Below the pieces are notes generated by a model, which searched no databases, was not told the DNA's origin, and worked only from the letters and a program-made list of their open reading frames with translations. Shown in pieces: positions 11,516-23,100 of a stretch of 64,000 nt of DNA; the stretch's first letter is position 1, and each line of letters begins with the position of its first letter. Source of the DNA: Cricetomys ansorgei (lineage: Eukaryota; Chordata; Mammalia; Rodentia; Nesomyidae); assembly GCA_026225945.1 (NCBI GenBank), contig JAMJFZ010000199.1, positions 72,645,501 to 72,709,500 on the forward strand, in the 5' to 3' direction. A program made the position numbers and the translations under genes.

Positions 11516-12130
11516 CTGTCCCGTCGCCATCCCCTCAAGGTGGGATCAAGAACGCAAGGAATCCTGAACCCCCACAGCTCATCTCCATAGTCTTCTTTTC
11601 CATAGCGCCAGACTCCCTTATTGTCATGGTAACTTCCATCCCAGGGGAGATGTGCCCTACATTTTTTGGGGGGGTTTCAGCAGGTAGGACCCCTCTAATG
11701 CACGGGTCCGTCTACCCGTGCAATACCTCCGTCTTCTGGAGTAAACCTTAAGGAGGTGTGGCCTCTAAGGCCCCGCCGCAGCCCCCCCAATCACGTGAGG
11801 ATGCCCGGGCACACCTGCCTCAGCCTCCGCTATCCCGCCCTGCTTCTGGCGCGTGCGCGGTGCCCAGGCCGCGCTCCCGACGAGCACTGCCGCTGCCTGT
11901 AGCCCAAGGATGCTCCCACCGCAGGCTGCAGGGGAGGGAGGCTCCGGCTGGCTAGCGCCATGGCCGCCACGCCCCTCCCCACTCCGGGCCAATGGCAAGG
12001 GGCGGGGTCACGTGAGCCACGCGCAGCACGCCGGGACCGGTGGAGTATCCGGGGCGGGAGTGGTGCGCACGTGCTGTGAGCGCTGCTCCAGCGGGTAGAG
12101 GCGCCCAGGGGAACAGCAGGTCTGTGGTGG
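11516..12130 (-). promoter_or_regulatory. Foxred2: Foxred2 noncoding exon 1 and CpG-rich promoter
   Basis: A strong donor, GGGACAG|GTGAGC, is at 11516/11515 on the minus strand. Together with the acceptor at 11359 it defines a 157-nt 5' UTR intron. Upstream, to about 12130, the DNA is GC- and CpG-rich without a TATA box. It carries TCACGTGA palindromes at 11791-11798 (next to a CCAAT) and 12008-12015, a third CACGTG at 12068-12073, and another CCAAT near 11990. The transcription start was not located. Confidence 0.65.
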
Positions 12131-14040
12131 GACGCCGGGCCGATGCTTTTGATCTGTACTAATCCACGTGTCAGAGATCAGAGATTTTTGTCGAAAAATC
12201 TTGGCACCCACATCCCGTTGTTATTGTGGTCGAAGACTAATTGGTCAGTTTTCATGACACATGAACCAATTGTTTGCCGCGGAGACTTGATGGTCCGGGT
12301 GCGGGAGGAGCGGCCAAGGGAAGCGGTTCCCAGCACCTTGTAACTGGCTCATCAAATGCACGTTTAGAAGTGATAAACGTGTGCGTAAGACTACAGCTAA
12401 GAGACAGCATGGTGACACACTCTTTTAAGCCCAACGATCGGGAAACTGAGGCAGGAGGATTGCCGCGAGTGTGACAGCTTTACTCCAAATCCCCAGAACC
12501 AAAGCCTCAAGTCGAAGCCCAGTGCAGGCTAGGAGAATGGGAGGAAGAGGATTTGAATACCCAGGTTGGCCTCCCTGGGGTGAGTTACTTACTGGTTAGA
12601 CTACTGTGTGCCTGTAGGAGGGAAGGACAGCGACCTTCACAGATAGAAACGCCAGTGACTAGAAGCCGAGGGTTCTCAGGGAAAAGAACTGGGAAAGGAC
12701 TTTTCTGCTTTCCAGCTTTGCATGAGTGGAGCCGTTGCCCATTAAAAGGTAGCAGTGCTTCTGTCCGTAGAAATTTACACCTTTATGACTGTCCTGGTGA
12801 AGGGACACACAGGAACGCAGCTGTTTCCTTTACAGCCTGCACCAAAGCAAGAAAGCTCCCTGGGGGCAGACCCAAACCTTTTGTAGTCACCATAGAGACC
12901 TCAGCCCATAGATGGCTTAGTCTGGAGCTATCCTGGCTGTATAAGGCACCTCGCCAAAAATAAATCAGGGCATGTAATTTCATAGTTGCTGTGGAGAGGA
13001 TGGTGGGCATTGGAGGGAACTAGAACCTGAAATAGTTGGTCTGGTGATGGGAAATGGAATGCTGGTCAAGAAGCCCCAAGCCAGGCTGAGGTGCTGCAGA
13101 GGGCCCCCAACTGTTCACCTATAGCCCACAGCAGAGCCACAGGAGCCTCTGATGAACCCATAGGAAACATCTTGCTGGTGGATTGGACCACGTGTTCTCT
13201 AAGAGATCTGGATTCAGGTCCATTCCCAGAGACCAAGATAGTCAGCACACCTCTTTATGTTCTTTGCACACTAAAATCTCAGAGCCACAGCTGCTGAGAC
13301 TTTCCTAGGCTACCGTGAGACTCTGAGAAGGTCCACGTTCTCTGCTCCCTTTCTCAAAACCCCTGATAAAAAGCCCAGCATGCTTTGCTGGCTTCTAGTG
13401 TTCAATTATATTGCCAGGACCTGCGTCTCGAGGAAGGCAATACCAACCCCAACCCCGTTCCCTTATCTACATAGCTCTGTTCCACCTACATTCCACTTCA
13501 GGAGGGGCAGGTGAGGCATTTATGGAAAGCATGGGCAATTACCCAGTCAGTAAGAGTACTCACACAGGGAAGACCACACAGCCTTTTATCACAGTTCTTA
13601 TGTGACACACCGCTTTGTGCAGACCGGCTGAGTCTTTCTCCAGCCAAGCCAACCTTGTAAACCATTAGAATTACCACCCAGTGGACTTTTCTGAGCTGTC
13701 TTCCTCAGGAAGGGCCATCTCTACCACACTGCTCTTGGAGACTGTAAGCCGTGAAGCACCAGCTGGGTCATGCTGGGGGGGACTATGGGTCTTGTGGGGC
13801 TCTCCCTCCGTAAGGTACCTCAAACTGCATGAAATGAGCATGGGGATCTCAACCAAAACTTTGGAGGCCTTCACTTTCCACAGGAAGTGCAGTTCTCACA
13901 GAGCTCCAGCAGTGATGGAACCACTGAATAGCAGTCAGAGGCTACAGAAACTGCTGGCTCTGGCATCCCTATCCCAGGGGCTGCTGGGAAAAGGAAGGGC
14001 TGCAGATCACAATGGGAGCACAGGACGAAGGAAAGAAACC
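12131..14040. other. Foxred2-Eif3d intergenic spacer
   Basis: About 1.9 kb between the Foxred2 promoter and the Eif3d cleavage region, both genes running leftwards. It includes a degraded B1-like piece near 12405-12475. I see no gene; the open frames are short and not conserved-looking. Confidence 0.6.
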
Positions 14041-14160
14041 AAAAGGACTTAAACTTTATTCTATCTGCCACAGGAGCCACACACATGCTGCCCAAGCGCA
14101 AGAGGCCTTCTCGGCTGGGTGGAACACACGTCGGCACCAGGCCCACTTAAGTTTCTTCCT
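14040..14160 (-). CDS. Eif3d: Eif3d last exon: four C-terminal codons, stop and short 3' UTR
   Basis: After the acceptor TTTCAG only 14 nt are coding (completing E545, then E-E-T and TAA at 14149-14147). A 3' UTR of about 100 nt follows to the cleavage region near 14040. Confidence 0.9.
14055..14060 (-). terminator. Eif3d: Eif3d polyadenylation signal AATAAA
   Basis: Canonical AATAAA on the minus strand, about 90 nt past the stop codon. It is the only one at a plausible distance, so cleavage is expected near 14035-14045. Confidence 0.8.
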
Positions 14161-17100
14161 CTGAAAGAAAAACCATTAAGAGAATTGAGTTTCACCACGT
14201 GACGTGATGTACCCTTTCTCTCTGGACCTCTCCCTCTGGACCTCTGAGGAACCTGAGTGCTGAAGGCCAACTCTTCGCTGAGCCCTCCTGACCCCTTTAG
14301 GGCTGAGCAACTTTCTGCAGCCAGCAGCTGGCGAGGCACTTTCAGGTGGTGCATGACCCATGTGGTCTTGCTTCCTCTTAGCAGCTGGCCAGGGCCTTCC
14401 CTAGATGCCCTCCTCAGTCCCCTTTGGTGATCTGGAGTGCCACCCACACGAAGTGCCGGGGAGAGCTAATGTGCTGCCAAGGTGAAGGTGACCATAGCGC
14501 TAGCCTGGCTCCCTCTCAAGCCACAGGCCACCCCACGCTTTGGAGGCCCGCTGCCCACCTTCCTCCTCCTCCTCCTCTTCTTCCTCATCCTCTTCATCCT
14601 CCTCAGAGCTGAAGGTGCCATCGGGCAGGCTGTAGACTCGGATGACCTGCTTGTTGGGATCCTTGAGGATGAGGTACTTGCCCTCCTCCAGCTTCATGCA
14701 GATGTCAATGACACAGCGCAGAATGCCCCAGGCGTTCTCCACGCTCAGGTTGATCTGGCTGGCAAACTCATTGGGCTTAAACTGCTGGGTGCCCAGGATG
14801 ACATGTCGTGAGGAGTCCTTTACGTGGTACCGGGACACGTACCTGTGAGGAAGATGGGTGATCACACAGGGCAGTACAGAGATGGCAATACTTGGGGTCC
14901 AGTGTCATCCGTGGTAATGAATGCCTGGTCTGCTGCTTTTCCCAAAGCAAAGGGGGGCAAGCAGCCTTCACCCCAGGCTAGCCCCATCCCCGCACAGGAG
15001 TCTCACCCGAGCTTCAAGTACTCAGATCCAGCCAGCAGAGCACAGCAGGTCCACCGGGCTAACTTGTAGCTGTTGTTCTTCAGCTCAGTGGCGATGACAG
15101 CCCCACGCTGAGAGTCCAACTTCTGACGCCAGTCAACGCCATTACAATGCTGCAGAAGGAAACCTGGTTACCGAGTGAGGTCAGTACCGCCCACACAGAC
15201 CCTAGGCCTCCTCTGGAAGATAGGGAACTCTATGAAGTGAAGAGTATGCTCGAGTCAAAGGGAGACTGATTCTCACCCAAGAGACAAAGACACAGCCATC
15301 TTTGCATAACAGCCACTCAACCAGATGGTGACGGTGGGCATGTTAAAACTCAGTGGCAAGGGCGCTGTGTGGTGAGAAGGGGCTTCACACTGTGCCACAG
15401 AGAACATGCAGAGAACGAAGGTCGGATCTGAGGGGAGGTGGGCCTGCCTCAGGTGGGGCCGAGGGCAGGAGCCCGGCACCTGATGCTTCACATGCACAGG
15501 CTTCCAGATGTGGGCAGTGGGGCAGTCCAAGGTCATAGGGTGGCGAGGTCCCCACCAAACTTTCTTGGTCCACTCCAAGAATAGTATCTGACAGATTCCG
15601 TGTTTCCCTTAAAACCCGAAAAAGTGCTGTAGCCTTTAGAGAGTGCTGTAACACTGAAGAGCCCCGCCACCATCCTGGGAACAATCGCAGGCAGAGACAA
15701 ACTGCACAGAGCAGACAGAAGTCAGACGCCAAATGACGGAGTATCTTAGCAGACTCCCAAATGGAATAAGAAGGTAACGAAAGGCACCAGAGTGGCATGG
15801 GAGCTGCTTGGGTTCCTGGGCTGCAGTGAGTAGGAGCTGAAAAGTATCAGTGGGGACAGGGATGAGGACTATGGGGGAAGGAGTATCTGAGAGCTATCGA
15901 GTTGGCAGCTGCACCACTGCAAGGACCCGAACTCTGCAACACCCAGTTATGAGCTTCCAGCAAACTTTCTTCTGGAACATACGGTCAGTGCCAGGGACGT
16001 GGATATGGTCACCAGTGACACCTCAACAGAGAATAAACCACATGCTGGAGGTCTCCCACCAAACTCCAGGTAGGTGCTGCTGTAAGCCATGAAGTTTCTT
16101 TTCATGTCCCTGTGAGGTGAAAGTACACTGAAGTGTAAAGTATAAAGTGAGCTGCATGGGGGACTTACCCCAAGGGGTAAGCCTCACTTGTGAGTGGGGC
16201 AGGGACGTGTGATTTCAGAACAGTACAAACATGAGGAAAAATAGAGATGCTACAGTAGAAGTCTAGAAGACTTGTGATGGCAAACTGACCACAGGCTGGC
16301 TGGGCCTCAGAGCCGTCCTTACCAGTATGCTCTCTGGTACAGAGGCAACAGCCCTGCCCTTTACTTCCACCAGGGTGCCATATACAAAGCCAGGGAGGAA
16401 AAATGATGCTCAACCTGACTGCTCTGGAGCACCAGTGGGACAATGGAGAGAGAAAGAGAGAGAGGGAGACAGAAAGAATGAGAATGAGTGTGTGTGTGTG
16501 AGAGCCGGCACGTTTTGTGCACATCTTAGAGGTCAGCAGTGATGGAGCTCGATAAAGGATTGTAAGATGGCACCGAGGCTGAGTAAAGAGAGGTCAGAGA
16601 GTGACTGGGCTTCCAGGAAAACTGCCAACCAAGACAAGGTGAGGTCAGGATCAGATGTGTAGAGAGCAGGAGCCAACCGGTGGCCAGAACGAAAAGATCG
16701 AAGTACTTGAAAACAGAAGGTGCCCGAAGCAGAAACCTTACTTAAATTGTTCTACTCTGCCAGCAAGGACTTAAGTGGATGAAGAAAACCAAGCTATCCC
16801 CGACCCTCGATGGCTCTGTAAGCAGTTCAAAAGGCCAACCCCAGTATACACAACAGTGATGCTGCCTCACCCTGGAGTCCCACTCGTTGAGCGTTTTGAT
16901 GTTGATGAAGGACACTTCCCCATTGGCTCCAGTCATGACGCCATCATGTTCACAGCGCACGATAAGGTCAATGTCATCTCCAAGCTTCCACCTGCGGTAA
17001 CTACAAGGAAAGCAAGACTCATTCACTACAAGATCCGCTGCTGTGGATGGACCACCCCGGACAGCACAGGACAGGGTCTGTGCTCTAGTCTGGCCCACTT

Positions 17101-20100
17101 CCATCGGAGCTGACTTACCGGTAAGCAACAGAGGCGATCTCATTCTTATCCATGTCATCCTCCACAAACGGATTGGGGTTGGGGAAATTGTATCTTTCTC
17201 TCCCCTGCAGAAGTGACAGAGCTTTTAGAAGTAGTGTTATTTCATGCCAGCAGACCCAGCACTACTTTTGACAACCCTGGCTAGGTCTCTATGTCTTGGA
17301 CTAAATCCAACACACCCACTGGCTAGTGCTCAGTGATAGCCACCATGCCTCTCTCCCTGCTTCCTTCATCACAGGCAGACTGCTAACCTAACAGGACGGT
17401 AATGCCCTTCATCCTTCCTCCACCACAGCAAAAGGTGGACAATTTGTTCAATGCCATATTCTCAAGAGGGAAAAAAAAAGCATTTTATCCAAAGGAATTT
17501 CCATAGCAGGTCTGTGTGAGACAAGTATTATTACTGTACTCTACAGAGAGGTAATAAGCCCGACACAGACTTGGTAGTGGCTTGGATCCTCTGCTCTAGG
17601 AGGCGCCATGCCTGGCCACCCTCACACCACTGTACACTAGTACAATCAGGGGCTCAGTAGCAGTGACCCAGACCAGCAAGTTGGTGCCGCCTGTTCCTGT
17701 GCACTCACCATTCGCAAGCACTGCTGGGAGAAGTTGTGGTTGATATAGGTGGCCTCCATGGCAAGGTTGCGCGGTGAGTTGAAGGAATTGCCCTCATCTT
17801 GAGGGGGCTCGTTGGCTGTCTCACTCACAGTCAGAAGGTCTGCAAAAGCCCAAGCATGGCCACCTGCTCATGCAGCCAGAGCCACCGGCAGCGTGCCTAG
17901 CAGCACGGGGGATGGAGACCTAGACCACGGGGGCTCATCTTCTGCTGGCAGAGAGCTCCCCCAGGGTGTGGCACATGCAGGGCGTGGGGGTGGCTTTCAG
18001 ATAACCTTAAGTATGACCTAACAACATCAGTCACATAGAGAGAAAGCTGTTCCTTCTCATTCTTTCTGGATTCCTTAAGAGAACGTGTCTGTTGGCATTT
18101 TACAAATGAGACTTGAGATTCAAATAGGACCAGATTGCTCTGTTTTCGTGATGTCATTTCTGTGACTGACTCATCAATGGTATGTATATACATGTGTCAT
18201 AATATAAACGCATATGTATTTTTCTTGGTTGTATATACGCTCAGGAGCAATAAAATAAAATAAATGAAAAAAGGAGTCAGTAAAGTCCAAGTGAGTAACA
18301 CCCAGCCACAGTGGTGTGTGAGGACTCAGAGCTAAAGCCCATGGAAGCACTGAAGTAGTCTTTTCCCTTGAACTCCAGGATGATGGGAGGGATTGACACA
18401 CTACCCATTTTCAGGACCAAGAATTATTCTGAACCAACAATACACAGGTCTCTGAGCTGCTCTGCAGACAGGCTGCTTACCAAAGTCAGAGTTGTCTCTC
18501 TTGTCAAAGAAGAGTTTAGACCCGACTCTCTGGACAACAATGTCCCAGGAGTACACGGAGCGGGTGCAGCTCATCAGTGTGGCTAGGATGGCATCAGTGG
18601 CAAACACATTGCCCTGCGTTTTTGCCAGCTGTAAGGAAGGAAAGAGACAAGAGAGTGAACTGAGGAGGCTGGGGTCACTTGGGAGGGGAAGACACCCTCT
18701 AGTCACCTGAGAAGGCTGCAGCAAATGACTGGCAAGGCTGCTCAGTCACTGGGGTGGGTGTGGTGGAAGTATGGGGCCATGCTCTGCTCATTGGTTTCCT
18801 GGCCAGCACACCCCTCTACCTTTGCAGGTGAGAAAGCGAAGGCTCCAGTGCTGGAAAGTCAGCCTGGCAGAGCCGGAGTCTGAGCATGCTTCTGCTCAAC
18901 ACATATGACTACCCACCAATAAGCCTCCACTTCCAACAAATTCTGTCTGATCCAGAAAAGCCTTATCTAAGGGCTATGCACATATAGTCAGCTCTGCTGC
19001 TGTGGGGTCTACTCCAGTCAGTCCACCAAACGTTCAGGGGAAAAATAGATTGTGCCTAGTCAACACACACACCTTCTGTCAGGTTCCCCAGACAACCGTG
19101 TTAACAACTGCTTATGCAGTCATATCCAGTGTCTTAGGTGTTGTGAGCAATCCCGAAGGATCTGAAACATGTAAGACTGCCAGGATAGACAGGTAAGTCA
19201 CATCATCGGCACTGGAGCACCCATGGGTTTTGGTATTCATGGGTTGATCCTGAATCACCCCCTGTGGATACATATCCCACGCCCTATTCTTTCTGGGCCT
19301 CAGCAACATTCCTAAAGTGGGCAAAGGGTGCACACCTTACGGATGACAGGGTCGTCTGTGGTGGTGACGGTGTGGAAGATGCGCTTGATGCTCCGCAGAG
19401 GCTTCTCACTCCTCGTGGTGATGCGGTCGAAGGCTTTGTCATAGTACTCCAGTGCACCACAGCACTCGCTGAGAAGAGGGGAAAATTGAGAGATCCTCTC
19501 CACTTTTCCTTTATGCTATGGAACCAGAAGTCTTATCTACTGGGCACAATGGTGCACACCTGTAATCCTAGCAAGTCTCAGCTACATAGGAGGGCCCTGT
19601 CTCAAAGAGAAAGTTCACCTAGAAGATGGAATTAGTCTCTCTGAAAAGGAGACAAATCTTTAATGCCAGCCCAGTTTCCTGTCCTCCTAGCTCTCAATGT
19701 TCCTCTGAAGAACACAGAGAAACATGGCCTACCCAGCTAACCTCCACTGGGGAAAACTGAGCCCATTACAGAGGCACATGGTTGTGTGGACCTCTGGTCT
19801 GAAGCTCTGGCTCCCCATTGACTTAGCTCAAATGTCCTTGCCTTCTGATATATGAGGCTGCACAAAATGGAGCCTCCTGAAGATCTCTTCTGCTCAAAGA
19901 GCTTAGTGACTGACTGACCTACTGTGCTTCTGCGCAGATACCAAGACTGGAAAGAAACTGGGACTTTTAGTAAACACAATGCATTTTTTTTTGTGCGTCT
20001 TGACATACCCACTAGTCGATGCAGTTGTATAAGTGGTTTCAAATCTGCTTTGGAGTTGCTAGGGCTTAAGGAGACACCAATCCCCAGCTGGTCCACATGC

Positions 20101-23100
20101 CTGAGTGTGGTAAGTAGCAGTGAAGAAGCTACTCACATGTCTTGAGGCTCTGACACTTCCAGGTAGCGCATCTTCATCAGCTGTGGAAAGTCCATCTCCT
20201 CTTTCACCTCCCAGTCACTGCGAACTTCAACTGAGGAGTCTCGGGGTTTCTGCAGAGGAAACATAGGGAAAGATATTCATATCCTATGCAAATAAACAAA
20301 AGACGGGTCAACACAGGAAGAGCTTTAATTCTATCCTTATGGTCCTAGCTGTTTTTTTGGTTTTTCGACACAGGGTTTCTCTGTTTTAACTCTGGCTGTC
20401 CTGGAACTCACACGGACCAGGCTGGCCTCGAACTCAGAGGTCCACTTGCCTCTGCCTCTCGAGTGCTAGGATTAAAGATGTGTCACTACTGCCTGGCTTC
20501 TGGCTGTTTTTTTTAAGACAAGACTCTCAGAAGCTTAGAGAAGGGATCAGGGACTCAACATGGGACCTCTCAGAATACCAACTACGTATTTTTGACACAA
20601 CAAGCACCAAACTTACCTAAGTGTAACTTCCACGATTTTAACATCACTCCCCCCTCCCCCTTCTCCACCCCACAGCACTGGGGATTGAACCCAAGTTTTT
20701 GAGCATGCAAGGCAGCCACTTTACTGCTGGGCTACCCTCCTAGCCCAAACTCCACTTTTGCTCATGTCTGCTATTCTCACAGCTTCCACAAAGATGGCAG
20801 CATTATTCCTAAGACTGGAAAGGTAAATGCTGAAGGAAATGTGGCAATCCACATAAAGAAAAACTATCTGGAAATAAGGAGTAAGTACAGTCAGCTTTCC
20901 GTATCTGCAGGCTTTATACCCGTGGGTTCTGTATCTGAAGTCATGAGGAACTGAAAATATCCCAGTGCTCAGCATGCTGTAAGTCCTAACCACTGGGAAG
21001 CTGAGACAGGAGAATCACTTAAGATTAAGATCGATCCTTTCAAGCCATATAAATCCAGAGATAATTTAAAGTTCAGCAGACACACATAAGACACATACAA
21101 ATGCTATACCATTTTACACAAGAGAAAGTCAGCACCCACAAATCTTTGTTTCTTTGAGGGTTCCTGGAACCAATCCTTAACAGATATGAAGAAAAAGGAA
21201 AAGACTGTACTAATACACGTTCCGACAGGGACAGATGTTAAAATGTTATAGTAAATATAGGGCACAAGTATGATTCCATTTACATAAGATGTCACCATCA
21301 GGGAAATCCAGATAGGAAAAAGCAGTGTTGGCTAGGACTGGAGAACACAGGACATGCCTACTAAGGACACAAGGTTTCTCTGTAAGAGTGATGCACATGG
21401 TCTAAAGCTGTCTGCAGTAACAGAGTACAAGAGAGACCACAACTGCATAGTACGATTCCTATCTCTAAGGATAAGAAAAACCCACCAATTCCCAGCAGAA
21501 TTCCATATGGATACACTACCTGTGACTTCTGGTCCCATTTCTGCCTCACTCCAAATTGCTTCTGGAATTTTTTCTGTAAGCGAATTCTTTCTCTGAAAAG
21601 ACAGATTATTGTGTTTTCAGTGGCTTCTAGCCAAATGGCAGTGTCCTTCCTGGCTGCTATCATGATAGAAAATGGGGTCTAGGAGATGAAAAGACTGTGT
21701 AGGTGTACACTGGGGATGGAGCGGAGGCACACTACTCCCCAGTACCAACCACAGGGGTGCCATTCAGCCCACAGTTAATGTCATGGCAGCCCCGGTTAGG
21801 ATGTGATGGCTGTTGTGTTGAGTTTCAAGGGCCCATAGAATGTAGTGTAAATGGTGCTGCCTGGAACTAGACACTCAGAACCTACAGAGGCCACAGAGCC
21901 ACTTCAATTCTACCTGTTGTTTTACAGCAGAAATGTCTGCTTCAGTTACCTCTCACCTGTCTGACATGACCTGGTCTTGGTCAGCAACAGGCCAGGAGGT
22001 TTTGTTTTCTTTTGCAATAGTGAAAGACAGCCATTCTGAATAGTCCACTGGGAACACAGCTTTGACCTGGCAGGAAGGGACACTTACCTCTCTTTCTGCT
22101 TGGCACTCTTGGGCAGCGTCTGTAGGTTGAACTGCACCATGTTCCGTCGATCTTTGTCTCTGCGGAGGTTCCGCTGGGAAGCAGGAAGAGACCCATGTTA
22201 ACCCCTTAGAGACATGGCTTATGATACCTTGAGAACAAGTTTAGGGTGTGAAGTCCCAAGTTTCATGTGTCTACTTTAGCTCTATGGCATCTAGAGTATT
22301 TGGGTTAAGGGGAGAAGCATGGACTTTAATCCTACTAATGTGGGTTTACTAGTTTTACTGGAGTTGCTCAGTTGGCATCTTTATGTAGCAGGAGGCACCC
22401 AACGAAACCACCTACTTAGCAAAGCCTACATGTGGCAATTAAACAAGGGAATGGGCTCCCAGCTTAACTGTGTGATGTCTGAATTAATGCGAACAGAAAT
22501 CTAAACTCAGTGTGTCCCTGGACCCACTACAAGTTCTTCTAATACAACTGGACTGAACTGCTGCCTGGGATTGCCAGAGGCCTGCAAGCTTTCCTTCTCT
22601 CACTGGCATCCCAAGATGGTTGCTGAGCAGCAGAAATTCCCACAGTAAGAACTCCCAAGTGCTCAGGCCGCCGGCCCATGGCCCACCTGTGCGAATCTCA
22701 TCCGGTTCCGCTGGTAGGCAGTCTTCTGTGTGCGTGCTGTGTCCACCAGCTGGAAGCTCGTCTCGTCCTCCTCATGGAAATACGCATACTGACTTCCCCC
22801 ACCAAACTGAGAGGAGTACTTGTCTGCAGGCAAAGGCGACAGTGTGTGCTAAGTACTCCCTACAGACCGCTCACGGTGCATGACAGCTTTGAGCCTCGCT
22901 CTTTGAAGTATGGTTTTGGGACCTGAAGCACTGGCTAGAAGCTTGTGAGGCGTGCACACTCACTGCCCTTGCCCAGACTTGACAGATGGGAACCTGTATT
23001 TAAACACGGTCCCAGGTGATTATTCATACATACATTTAAGTTTTAAGAGCTTACCAAGAGAGCCCAAGTATCTCAAGCTAACTCGCTCCATCTCTGCCTG

